This document shows, piece after piece, positions 8,368 through 16,177 of a stretch of DNA of 34,672 nucleotides. Source of the stretch: Candidatus Fimimorpha faecalis (GTDB lineage: Bacteria > Bacillota > Clostridia > Lachnospirales > Lachnospiraceae); assembly GCA_018712075.1 (NCBI GenBank), contig DVHN01000146.1, forward strand, positions 1 through 34,672, in the 5' to 3' direction. The position numbers and the translations under genes were made by a program. Each line of letters opens with the position of its first letter. The first letter of the stretch is position 1. A model generated the notes under the pieces. It did not search any database. It saw nothing but the letters and a program-made list of their open reading frames with translations, and was not told the DNA's origin.

Positions 8368-9171
8368 TTATTGTGGCTGTTTTCCAATATAAGCTAAAAT
8401 ACCGCCATCTACATATAATACATGACCATTTACAAAATCGGATGCCTCAGATGCTAAGAATACAGCTGGTCCCATTAAATCTTCTGGAGTTCCCCAACGA
8501 GCAGCCGGTGTCTTTGCGATAATGAACTGATCGAATGGATGTCTGGAACCGTCTGGCTGAATCTCACGAAGTGGTGCTGTCTGTGGTGTTGCAATATAGC
8601 CAGGTCCAATACCGTTACATTGGATATTAAATTCTCCATATTCGGATGCAATGTTTCTGGTCAGCATCTTTAATCCACCCTTTGCAGCTGCATAGGCGGA
8701 AACGGTTTCTCTTCCTAATTCACTCATCATGGAACAAATATTAATAATCTTTCCATGTCCCTTCTGAATCATGGATGGAATAACTGCTTTGGAAACAATG
8801 AATGGTGCATTTAAGTCTACATCAATTACTTGACGGAATTGATCTGCTGTCATTTCACACATTGGAATTCTCTTAATAATTCCTGCATTATTCACAAGAA
8901 TATCAATTACTCCAACTTCTTCTTCAATTTGCTTTACCATGGCTTGTACTGCTTCTTCATTTGTGACATCACATACATATCCATGTGCATCAATTCCTTT
9001 TTCTTTATAGGAAGCGATTCCTCTGTCTACTAACTCTTGCTTAATATCATTAAACACAATGGTTGCTCCTGCCTCTGCATAAGCAGTTGCAATGGCAAAT
9101 CCAATTCCATAAGATGCTCCTGTTACTAATGCTACTTTCCCCTCTAACGAAAACTTCTTTGTAAAGTCCAT
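8368..9171 (-). CDS. kduD: KduD/DhuD-type short-chain dehydrogenase (gluconate 5-dehydrogenase family)
   Basis: A classical SDR of 267 residues, NAD(P)-dependent. The cofactor motif TGASYGIG is at 17-24, NNAG at 94-97, and the catalytic Ser147, Tyr160 and Lys164 (SAYAAAK) are all present. The C-terminus carries FLASEASDFVNGHVLYVDGG. Next to kduI it should reduce 2,5-diketo-3-deoxygluconate to 2-keto-3-deoxygluconate, the second isomerisation/reduction step of unsaturated uronate catabolism. The similar gluconate 5-dehydrogenases cannot be excluded by sequence alone. GAGGAGG precedes the ATG, and kduI ends 32 bp upstream, so the two are co-transcribed. Confidence 0.85.
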   Translation of the reverse strand: MDFTKKFSLEGKVALVTGASYGIGFAIATAYAEAGATIVFNDIKQELVDRGIASYKEKGIDAHGYVCDVTNEEAVQAMVKQIEEEVGVIDILVNNAGIIKRIPMCEMTADQFRQVIDVDLNAPFIVSKAVIPSMIQKGHGKIINICSMMSELGRETVSAYAAAKGGLKMLTRNIASEYGEFNIQCNGIGPGYIATPQTAPLREIQPDGSRHPFDQFIIAKTPAARWGTPEDLMGPAVFLASEASDFVNGHVLYVDGGILAYIGKQPQ

Positions 9172-9203
9172 ACTGAAAATCCTCCTCTAGTTTGTTTTAA
9201 GCT

Positions 9204-10067
9204 TTATTTTAAATCTTGGTTTTTTATACCATCCATATCATCAAAATCCTGGTTTTCTCCAACCATTCCCCAAATAAATGTATATGCCTGAGAACCACAT
9301 CCAGAATGAATGGACCAGCTTGGAGAAATAACTGCCTCTTCATTTCTCATAACAATATGACGTGTTTCGCTTGGTTCTCCCATAAAATGCATTACAAACG
9401 CATCTTCTGGAATATCAAAATATAAATATACTTCCATTCGTCTGTCATGTGTATGACATGGCATCGTATTCCATACACTGCCTGGTTCCAACTTTGTCAT
9501 ACCCATCTCTAACTGACAGCTTTCTACCTGACCTGGTAAAATATATTTACAGATTGTTCTGTGATTTGCTTCTTCCAAGGAACCCAGTTCTACTTTATTC
9601 TCATCCTTTACAATGACTACTCCTTCTTCTGGCGTTCCCTCTGGTTTAATCAATACGGTAGGATAAGTCTTATGAGCTGGAGCACTATTCAAATAAAACT
9701 TTGCTGGCTGTTCTGGATTCTTACTTGCGAAAGTAATATCTTTTGCTCCCTTACCGATGTACATCCCCTGTTTATGAGCAACTTCATATTCCCTTCCATC
9801 AATGGTAATGATTCCATCTCCGCCAATATTAATCACGCCCATCTCTCGTCTTTGCAGGAAATACTCCGCACGTAACTCGTCTCCTGCCGTTAGTTTTAAA
9901 ACTTCATTTACTGGTGTAGCTGCTCCTGTAATAATTCGATCAATATGACTGTAGATTAGTTTTATTTCATCTGGTGTAAATAAATTTTGAATTAAAAATT
10001 CTTCTCTTAAACGATCCGTCGTATAATGTTTGACATCTTTTGGGGATACTGCTGTTCTGAGTTCCAT
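9204..10067 (-). CDS. kduI: 5-dehydro-4-deoxy-D-glucuronate isomerase KduI
   Basis: A bicupin isomerase of 287 residues, close to the usual 278. It converts 4-deoxy-L-threo-5-hexosulose uronate, made from unsaturated galacturonate or glucuronate, into 3-deoxy-D-glycero-2,5-hexodiulosonate. The metal site is visible: His205 and His207 in CHTHDRRMEVY, Glu212, and His254 in SWSIHSG, matching the His/His/Glu/His zinc ligands of the E. coli enzyme. First gene of the uronate operon, opposite an AraC regulator. The C-terminal MVGENQDFDDMDG is typical. Confidence 0.95.
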   Translation of the reverse strand: MELRTAVSPKDVKHYTTDRLREEFLIQNLFTPDEIKLIYSHIDRIITGAATPVNEVLKLTAGDELRAEYFLQRREMGVINIGGDGIITIDGREYEVAHKQGMYIGKGAKDITFASKNPEQPAKFYLNSAPAHKTYPTVLIKPEGTPEEGVVIVKDENKVELGSLEEANHRTICKYILPGQVESCQLEMGMTKLEPGSVWNTMPCHTHDRRMEVYLYFDIPEDAFVMHFMGEPSETRHIVMRNEEAVISPSWSIHSGCGSQAYTFIWGMVGENQDFDDMDGIKNQDLK

Positions 10068-10113
10068 ATTGGCTTCCTTTCTTTGTTATTTTTTATTTTC
10101 TCTTTTACTATAT

Positions 10114-10131
10114 TGGTATTTTATCATACCA
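10114..10131 (-). promoter_or_regulatory. Palindromic operator candidate upstream of kduI
   Basis: The 18-bp palindrome TGGTATtttatcATACCA lies about 50 bp upstream of the kduI start, where a repressor would overlap the promoter. TGGTAT/ATACCA half-sites resemble those of GntR-type uronate regulators (UxuR/ExuR) in other bacteria. No such regulator is encoded in the window, so the link is inferred. Confidence 0.4.
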
Positions 10132-10165
10132 TCTTGTCTTTTTCCTGTGGTTTTTTATTCAAAAC

Positions 10166-10253
10166 CTTGCAAATTTTGAACAAATCCGCTATACTTCTAC
10201 TATAAACACTCTGATAACCGAAAATGGAGGTGAAAATCTTGCAAATTTTGAAC
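10166..10253 (+). promoter_or_regulatory. Promoter and 16-bp direct repeat at the second AraC gene
   Basis: The sequence CTTGCAAATTTTGAAC occurs twice exactly, at 10166-10181 and 10238-10253. The first copy contains the likely -35 (TTGCAA, 10168-10173), 16 bp before TATACT (10190-10195). The second copy spans the TTG start codon of the AraC gene. The unit is itself an imperfect palindrome. This arrangement suggests autoregulation by the AraC protein. Confidence 0.55.
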
Positions 10254-11096
10254 TCTTGTAAAGATGCAATCCAGACTTGTCTTGCTACCAAAACCTTTGC
10301 ATTTGCCCATCTATACAGTGATGAAAAACCGATGGATATGCATATTCACGATTCTTATGAAATATATTATTCCATCTCTGGTGGAAAACAGTTTTTAATT
10401 GATAACCGTTTTTACAATATTTTTCCTGGAGATATTTTCTTTATTAATCAGTATGAGAGCCATCATCTCACCCAAATCGACAGCCAGATTCACGAACGAA
10501 TTGTTTTTTCCATTTATCCTGATTATTTAAAAGCATTGAGCACCGAAGTAACGGATTTGGACGCCTGTTTCCATAATCGAGCTCAAAATTCCAATCATAA
10601 AATCTCTCTGATACCAGAAGAACAGAAACGTTTCCTTTACTATGTTCACCGTCTTTCTGATATCCAAGGATACGGTGCAGATTTATTAGAAAAAGCTGCC
10701 TTCTTAGAACTGATGGTTTTTCTAAATAAACGGTTTCAAAAAAACTATACGATTGACACGGAGAACGATATTTCTCGCCATCAACAAGTGGATCAGATTC
10801 TTTCCTATATTAATCAACATATTGGAGAAGAATTTAGTTTGGATCGACTTTCCTCCCATTTTTATTTAAGTAATTCGTATCTGTGTAGGATTTTTAAAAA
10901 TGCAACAGGAACGACTATTAATAAGTATGTCACTGCAAAGCGTATTACACTTGCCAAAGCGTTATTAACCGATGGTTACAGTGTCACAGAAACATGCGAG
11001 CGCTGCGGTTTTAACGATTATAGTAACTTTCTAAAATCTTTCACAAAGGCAACTGGCGTTTCCCCTAAGAAATATTCCAAATTCAGTGCCTCTTAA
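10239..11096 (+). CDS. AraC family transcriptional regulator with cupin sensor
   Basis: A regulator of 285 residues from the TTG start. A cupin-like effector domain near the N-terminus carries a His-rich strand (MDMHIHDSYEIYYS) and PGDIFFINQYESHH. The C-terminal AraC double HTH (about 185-282) includes SVTETCERCGFNDYSNFLKSFTKATGVSPKKY. An in-frame ATG lies at 10224, but it has no ribosome binding site. GGAGGTG is placed 6 nt before the TTG at 10239, which is therefore preferred. It is divergent from kduI and probably controls the uronate operon. Confidence 0.9.
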   Translation: MQILNSCKDAIQTCLATKTFAFAHLYSDEKPMDMHIHDSYEIYYSISGGKQFLIDNRFYNIFPGDIFFINQYESHHLTQIDSQIHERIVFSIYPDYLKALSTEVTDLDACFHNRAQNSNHKISLIPEEQKRFLYYVHRLSDIQGYGADLLEKAAFLELMVFLNKRFQKNYTIDTENDISRHQQVDQILSYINQHIGEEFSLDRLSSHFYLSNSYLCRIFKNATGTTINKYVTAKRITLAKALLTDGYSVTETCERCGFNDYSNFLKSFTKATGVSPKKYSKFSAS

Positions 11097-11107
11097 CTTT
11101 CTCCATA

Positions 11108-11160
11108 TAAAATGCGTCTTGAGATGGTGTTAGTTTAACCCCAAATCAAGACGCATTTTA
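11108..11160. terminator. Bidirectional terminator between AraC and M14-like genes
   Basis: Perfect 15-bp arms, TAAAATGCGTCTTGA (11108-11122) and TCAAGACGCATTTTA (11146-11160), sit in the gap between the convergent AraC gene and the five-gene operon. The A/T ends serve both strands. Confidence 0.8.
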
Positions 11161-11221
11161 CATGATTTCACTTTATAATCACCCACAAGTAAATCGCTTT
11201 ATGACATTTTTTCCTTTTGTT

Positions 11222-12154
11222 TTATATGCTGTCTGGAAGTATTTTAATTGCAGCAGTGTTCGCATACACAAGTGGATCACTAAATTGAAAGAAAATCTTT
11301 CCATCTACAGGTGCCTTTAATTCCTCTAAAATATTTCCCTCACAAGTGTCCAATATCCATGCGAGAATTTCACCTTTTTTCACAATTTGACCTACTGTTA
11401 TTTTATTGCGAAACGTTCCTGACGTTCTGGGACGAACCGATATCAACTCTTCATCTCGAAATACCTTAGAATCTCGTTTGCCCTCCAATGGGTAAACAAT
11501 CATTCCATTATTGCTCATAAAACGTAGAATTGAACTGATCATATTTCTACTGCTCTCTTCATCAATCTGTTCGGTTGTAGTTGTATAAAGACTATATGCA
11601 TCGGTTTCCCATATTTGCCAGTTATAATTTAAGGTGGTAGTATCATATGGTTTAGGCATTCGAAGTACAATATAAGGAAGACCAAATGTACGTGCTTTTT
11701 CCACATTTTCAAACCCAGTCTTCATAATTCTAACATGCGGCGAAAATTTTCCAGGCATATAAAACGATGCAAGTTGAATTCCATTTTTATATTGAGATAC
11801 TGTATCAAAAATGCCTGCTGCAATTCTTTGCGTTGTTTCTCCAAGTAGATATCCTGGAAACATTCGATTAATATCTGTATTATCGGTTGGCCAAAATCGT
11901 TTTCCAATATTCATCGAACATGGATTTAACGACGGAACAACTAAGATTTCTTTTCCTTGTATCAGACGCTTTTCTTCTTCTAATTTCTTTAGCACTTGAA
12001 CCATTTGAGAACAAGTATAAACCTGCTGATATTCATTTCCTCTCATATTTCCTAATATACAAAGTGATTTTTCCCCTTTTCCAAACACGTATCCCTCAAT
12101 TCGGAAATCATCTCGATATAAGGATGGAATCGTATATAATGTTACCTTTTCCAT
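11222..12154 (-). CDS. Aspartoacylase/succinylglutamate desuccinylase-like protein, probable pseudoenzyme
   Basis: A 310-residue paralogue of the M14-like protein encoded immediately upstream. It keeps the fold landmarks (SLNPCSMNIG, TDINRMFPG with the substrate-binding Asn-Arg, and a C-terminal lipoyl-like beta domain, APVDGKIFFQFSDP). The zinc site is degraded: HGDE is replaced by RGNE (Arg38), and the His of the second motif is replaced by Leu128 (GIQLAS). The VVEMG catalytic Glu motif is not recognisable. It is therefore probably a non-catalytic partner or binding protein. The longer frame starts at a TTG (12175); the ATG at 12154 is preferred. Last gene of the ATP-grasp operon. Confidence 0.7.
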   Translation of the reverse strand: MEKVTLYTIPSLYRDDFRIEGYVFGKGEKSLCILGNMRGNEYQQVYTCSQMVQVLKKLEEEKRLIQGKEILVVPSLNPCSMNIGKRFWPTDNTDINRMFPGYLLGETTQRIAAGIFDTVSQYKNGIQLASFYMPGKFSPHVRIMKTGFENVEKARTFGLPYIVLRMPKPYDTTTLNYNWQIWETDAYSLYTTTTEQIDEESSRNMISSILRFMSNNGMIVYPLEGKRDSKVFRDEELISVRPRTSGTFRNKITVGQIVKKGEILAWILDTCEGNILEELKAPVDGKIFFQFSDPLVYANTAAIKILPDSI

Positions 12155-12171
12155 AATTTTCACCAAACCTT

Positions 12172-13113
12172 TCAATTATCACTATGATTTTTTAAAATAC
12201 GTGCCAGAAGAGAACCTTCATCTACCACAGGATATTCCCGTATTGTAAATAGGAGTCCTGTCTCTGGTGCCAAGATCTCTGCCATTTTCTTTCCTGTAAA
12301 TGGATTAAAAATAAAGCCAATTTCTTCTCCTTTTTGCACATAACTGCCATGAAGTTTTTCTTTCAGAAAAATTCCAGAGAGTGGCGAATTTAAATAACTG
12401 ACTTCATCTGGATCTTCCGATAATAATGGTTTTTTCACCTCTTTTACTTCCCCTGACCAAATTCCTAAATGCTTCATCAAACAAAAGATTCCATCCGTCA
12501 ACTGAATTCCGTACTCGGTTGTGAGCCTCATCCCTACTCCCATTTCCACTACCAATGTAGGAACATTTCTGCTATTTAAACTATATGCAAGCGTTGACTC
12601 TAACACAGTACTCGCTCCATGAACCCATATAAAATCTACATTTGCGATTTTAGCCAGCGGAACAAGCGTTTCTTTATGCAATTCATTAATCCGAATTTGA
12701 GGCATTTCTGTCAAATAAATATTACTAGCATGAATATCAAGACATAAATCAGAACCAACTAAATCTTCTACAATTTTTTTTGCTAAATACTCCGTCATAG
12801 CTCCCTCTGCATTTCCTGGAAAGGTTCGATTCATATCTAAATCGAATCCTGGAATTCCTCTCGTAATCGAATCAATTCCAAGTGGATTCATAGCTGGATA
12901 AATATCCACTGTTCCATGGAGATATTCTGGATTCTCCTGTATTCGCCTAGCTACTTCATAGCATACATATTGCCCTTCTAGTTCATCTCCATGAATTCCC
13001 GTCACAATACTAATACGCTTCCCATTGCCTCCATTTTCTGAAGAAAATCGGCTTTTTCTTATCTCCAATGTTTCATTCACTGGAAGCTTTACCGAAGCAA
13101 CTGTTTTTATCAT
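12172..13113 (-). CDS. M14 family zinc hydrolase, succinylglutamate desuccinylase/aspartoacylase-like
   Basis: A 313-residue member of the M14 (AstE/AspA, COG3608-type) group that hydrolyses amide bonds next to a free carboxylate. The zinc ligands are complete: His41 and Glu44 in GIHGDELEG and His128 in LDIHAS. The substrate-binding DMNRTFPG is at about 93-100 and the catalytic Glu190 is in VVEMG. A C-terminal beta domain (about 245-313, SPLSGIFLKEKLHGSYVQKGEEIG) resembles a lipoyl/barrel-sandwich hybrid. AGGAGG precedes the ATG, 12 bp after the transglutaminase gene. In this operon it may cleave or trim the product of the ATP-grasp ligase; the substrate is unknown. Confidence 0.85.
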   Translation of the reverse strand: MIKTVASVKLPVNETLEIRKSRFSSENGGNGKRISIVTGIHGDELEGQYVCYEVARRIQENPEYLHGTVDIYPAMNPLGIDSITRGIPGFDLDMNRTFPGNAEGAMTEYLAKKIVEDLVGSDLCLDIHASNIYLTEMPQIRINELHKETLVPLAKIANVDFIWVHGASTVLESTLAYSLNSRNVPTLVVEMGVGMRLTTEYGIQLTDGIFCLMKHLGIWSGEVKEVKKPLLSEDPDEVSYLNSPLSGIFLKEKLHGSYVQKGEEIGFIFNPFTGKKMAEILAPETGLLFTIREYPVVDEGSLLARILKNHSDN

Positions 13114-13125
13114 TCTGTATTCCTC

Positions 13126-13911
13126 CTATGTCCTATCTACTCGAACCGAAATCGTTTGTTGCTGCACTGCATTTCCTATAAACAATCCCTGATTAATCGT
13201 ACAATCCTTATAATCTCTTCCATGAGAGATTTTTATATGATGATCATTTACAATAAGCATATTCGTTGGATCTAGTCCATACCAATATCCATTATCCTCT
13301 ATTTCTACCCAAGCATGACTTAATCCTTCTCCTACTAACATTCCTACAACATATCTTGCAGGAATGTTTGCCATTCGGCAAAGCGCAATCATAATATGAG
13401 AATAATCCTGGCAGACTCCCTGTCCAAGTTCCAATGCTTGTTCGGCAGTTGTTGATATATTTGTAATACTCTTCTTATAAGAAAATTTCTTATACACATT
13501 TTGCATAATTTTCTTACTTTTTTCTAAATTCGTATCACATCTATCAAAATCAATTTCAGAGAAAAACTGGTTTAATTGATTTCCGGGTTTTGTATATTCT
13601 GTTTGATAACGAAATATACTAATCTGATAATTTGGTCTTGCTTTCGTATAAGACGCCAATCCTACTTTTGCATGTCCACTCACTTCCACTTCAAACAATT
13701 GGTGCGGTAAATCTGCATTCCCAAAAATACAGCAATTTCCAAATGAATCATTTCCTTCACATAAAGACTCATTTGGAAAAATTTGAATGGACTTCTCCTC
13801 AATGAATTGCCGCTCATCCGACTGAGGAATACATTTTACAGTAAACCTGTGATTTTTCACAGGTTCACTGAATTCAATTTTTAAATAATAACGAAAGTTT
13901 AAATTTTCCAA
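13126..13911 (-). CDS. Transglutaminase-like cysteine protein
   Basis: A 261-residue papain-fold transglutaminase/protease homologue. An N-terminal beta domain (about 1-110, bacterial transglutaminase-like N-terminal type) is followed by the catalytic core. Cys167 lies in GQGVCQDYSHIMIALCR, His199 in LSHAWVE and Asp214 in GLDPTN, so the triad is complete. An in-frame ATG at 13938 exists inside the alpha-E gene, but GGAGGTG lies 7 nt before the TTG at 13911, giving a 4-bp gap to the previous stop. Proteins of this type are regularly encoded with alpha-E and circularly permuted ATP-grasp proteins. They are thought to hydrolyse or transfer amide bonds in a peptide-like product. No signal peptide is seen. 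Confidence 0.85.
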   Translation of the reverse strand: MENLNFRYYLKIEFSEPVKNHRFTVKCIPQSDERQFIEEKSIQIFPNESLCEGNDSFGNCCIFGNADLPHQLFEVEVSGHAKVGLASYTKARPNYQISIFRYQTEYTKPGNQLNQFFSEIDFDRCDTNLEKSKKIMQNVYKKFSYKKSITNISTTAEQALELGQGVCQDYSHIMIALCRMANIPARYVVGMLVGEGLSHAWVEIEDNGYWYGLDPTNMLIVNDHHIKISHGRDYKDCTINQGLFIGNAVQQQTISVRVDRT

Positions 13912-13915
13912 GAGT

Positions 13916-14584
13916 TTACACCTCCAGGATTTGCTCAATTTCCTTTACAATTTCAGGATAGTTTAATGGTTTTTCTTGAATCAGTTTATTCAGTCGATCC
14001 AGTACATCTTTCCTATAATGGATATTACACCGATCAATTCTACCTGTTAATCGACATATTTCTCGCCGCATACTTTCATATCCTGCATGTAATCTTCCAT
14101 ACAAATCAATCCGCTCTACACGCTTGCCAATCTTAATAATATTTCTAGTATTTTCATCCTCAATCCAATCATCTACAATTCCCCAAAAAGCCAAAATATT
14201 GTCAATTACTTTTTGAAATTCAATCATCGGTGCCTTACTAACACGTGCGCTTTGCATCCCATAGCAAGCCAGCTGGATATATGCCAGTGTTTCACTTCCA
14301 ATCTCTTCTCTTAGCTCAATTGCATTATCGTAAGCCCTTTTTAAATTACTGGCAATTGAGTTGGTGTCCTCTTCACAAAACGGATAGCTCCGTAAAAAAT
14401 CCTCTGAGGATGTATAAATATTTGGAATATCCAAAGAGCGACAAAATGCATCATAATCTCCAGCTCCTTCTTCTAACATTGTATCATAACTCATTCCAAA
14501 TAGTTTTAACGTTGTATAAACACGTTCGGAATACCTTCCTAACCAATAAAGACGGTCTGTATTTTCTATCGACTTAACACCCAT
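13916..14584 (-). CDS. Alpha-E domain protein
   Basis: An all-helical protein of unknown biochemical function, recognised from its N-terminal signature DRLYWLGRYSERVYTTLKL and the later RIDLYGRLHAGYESMRR. It has 222 residues, shorter than the roughly 300 common in proteobacteria, so it is a compact variant. Its ATG overlaps the end of the ATP-grasp gene by 19 bp, implying translational coupling. Alpha-E proteins nearly always accompany a circularly permuted ATP-grasp enzyme and a transglutaminase, and are presumed to form a complex with them. Confidence 0.85.
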   Translation of the reverse strand: MGVKSIENTDRLYWLGRYSERVYTTLKLFGMSYDTMLEEGAGDYDAFCRSLDIPNIYTSSEDFLRSYPFCEEDTNSIASNLKRAYDNAIELREEIGSETLAYIQLACYGMQSARVSKAPMIEFQKVIDNILAFWGIVDDWIEDENTRNIIKIGKRVERIDLYGRLHAGYESMRREICRLTGRIDRCNIHYRKDVLDRLNKLIQEKPLNYPEIVKEIEQILEV

Positions 14585-15885
14585 GTATCTTTAAAACCTC
14601 CTCCCTGAGATGAATTGACAATAAAGGAATCTGGATTTCTGGAAAAACGAGTTAAACCACTCTTCCATACAACAGGTTCCTCTGCTGAGACAACAAATGC
14701 ACGTAAATCCGCTTTTCTTGGAACCAATTCATTGCCTTCCAAAATATCAATATCACAAAAATCAATGACTTCCTGTGCAATAAAGCGACGTGGTTCTCTT
14801 TTTAACAAAGCAATAAAATCTTCTTTCTGTTTCTTTGTCATCGTATTTCCAAATACAACACCATATCCGCCTGCTTCTGCTACATCTTTTAATACCAGCT
14901 TATCAAAATTTTCTAAAACATAGTTCCTATCATCTTCATAAAATGGTAAGTACGTTGGTGCATTGCTTAAAATTGGTTCTTCTCCCAGATAATAACGAAT
15001 CATTCTTGGAACAAAATAATAAATTCCCTTATCATCTGCAATCCCATTTCCTGGGGCATTGAGCAATGCTACATTTCCTTTACGAAAAATATCAAAAATA
15101 TGTGGAATTCCAATTACCGATTCTTTATTAAAATTCATAGGATCTAAATATTCATCTGAAATTCTGCGATAAACTGCTCCTACTTGTTCCTTTTTTCCAC
15201 TATAATCTACAAAATATAAGTGATCATTCTCAACAACTAGATCGGTATTGGAAACTAACGGAACTTTCATACACTCTGCAAGATACGAATGTTCAAAATA
15301 AGCAGCATTATAACGCCCTGGAGTTAGTACAACAGATAGACCTCCCGTATTTACATAATCTAATGCATGTTTTAAAATTTGAGCATAGTTGCGATTATCT
15401 TCAATTGGATAATCATGAAATGTCTGAGGACTACTTCTTCTACACAATTCTCTGGCAATCATTGGATAAGAAGCGCCCGAAGGTACTCGAAGATTATCTT
15501 CTAGAATATACCAGTTTCCATCTTTTCCTAAAACTAAATCAATTCCTGATATATGGGAAAACACATCCTTAGGAGGATGAATATTCTCACACTGTATCAA
15601 ATATCCACTAGAGGCATAAATAAATTCTTCTGGAATAATCTGATCTTTTAAAATTTGTTTCTCATTATAAATATCAGTTAAAAATAGATTTAATGCTTTT
15701 ACTCTTTGCTTTAACCCTCTTTCCAAATATGCAAATTCATCCTTTTGAATAATACGTGGAATTGCATCAAATGGAAATAATTGTTCCTTAAACGTATGAT
15801 TCTTATAAATTCCAAATTTCACGCCATATCGAGCTAATAATTCATTTACTGTATCGGTTCGTTTCAGTAAATCTATATTTTTCAT
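14566..15885 (-). CDS. Circularly permuted ATP-grasp amide ligase-like protein
   Basis: A 439-residue member of the circularly permuted type 2 ATP-grasp family, which is predicted to form amide or peptide bonds using ATP. Visible blocks are LEDNLRVPSGASYPM (about 128-142), LLNAPGNGIADDKGIYYFVPRMIRYYLGEEPIL, the nucleotide-binding VLKDVAEAGGYGVVFG, FIAQEVIDF, RKADLRAFVV and the C-terminal Gly-rich SSQGGGFKDTWVL. GAGGGTGG precedes the ATG. First gene of a tight five-gene operon with alpha-E, transglutaminase and two M14-like genes. The substrates are unknown; comparative genomics (Iyer and Aravind) placed such operons among predicted peptide or amide synthesis systems. Confidence 0.88.
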   Translation of the reverse strand: MKNIDLLKRTDTVNELLARYGVKFGIYKNHTFKEQLFPFDAIPRIIQKDEFAYLERGLKQRVKALNLFLTDIYNEKQILKDQIIPEEFIYASSGYLIQCENIHPPKDVFSHISGIDLVLGKDGNWYILEDNLRVPSGASYPMIARELCRRSSPQTFHDYPIEDNRNYAQILKHALDYVNTGGLSVVLTPGRYNAAYFEHSYLAECMKVPLVSNTDLVVENDHLYFVDYSGKKEQVGAVYRRISDEYLDPMNFNKESVIGIPHIFDIFRKGNVALLNAPGNGIADDKGIYYFVPRMIRYYLGEEPILSNAPTYLPFYEDDRNYVLENFDKLVLKDVAEAGGYGVVFGNTMTKKQKEDFIALLKREPRRFIAQEVIDFCDIDILEGNELVPRKADLRAFVVSAEEPVVWKSGLTRFSRNPDSFIVNSSQGGGFKDTWVLSR

Positions 15886-16014
15886 CCAACCACCCTCTTT
15901 TTCTTTTTTAATACCATCTCAAAACATATTCGTTTGAAACACCAAGAAAGAAACAGTCAATTTCTTCTGTTTACTTCCAGCACTCCATCTTCTAATACTC
16001 TTTGCAGAAAATGA

Positions 16015-16047
16015 AAAGACGCTCTGCTACATTAGCAGAACGTCTTT
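16015..16047 (-). terminator. Strong hairpin with U-run (terminator or attenuator)
   Basis: Arms of 15 bases (16015-16029 and 16033-16047) pair fully with one G-U, leaving a 3-nt loop, and end in CTTTTCATTTT on the minus strand. It lies 130 nt past the HAD phosphatase stop and 130 nt before the ATP-grasp gene. A promoter-like TTGACT-17-TACGCT (16083-16088/16060-16065) lies just upstream, so the hairpin could instead sit at the very start of the ATP-grasp operon transcript. Confidence 0.75.
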
Positions 16048-16177
16048 GTGCTTAACTAAAGCGTACCCTATCCTTTTCAAAAAGTCAATATTTTTTTGAA
16101 ATTTCTCAAGTTTCCACATTTTTACATTATAATCGGAGTATTTTTTTATACTTTATATAAAGCTTTCCTAATTCTAT

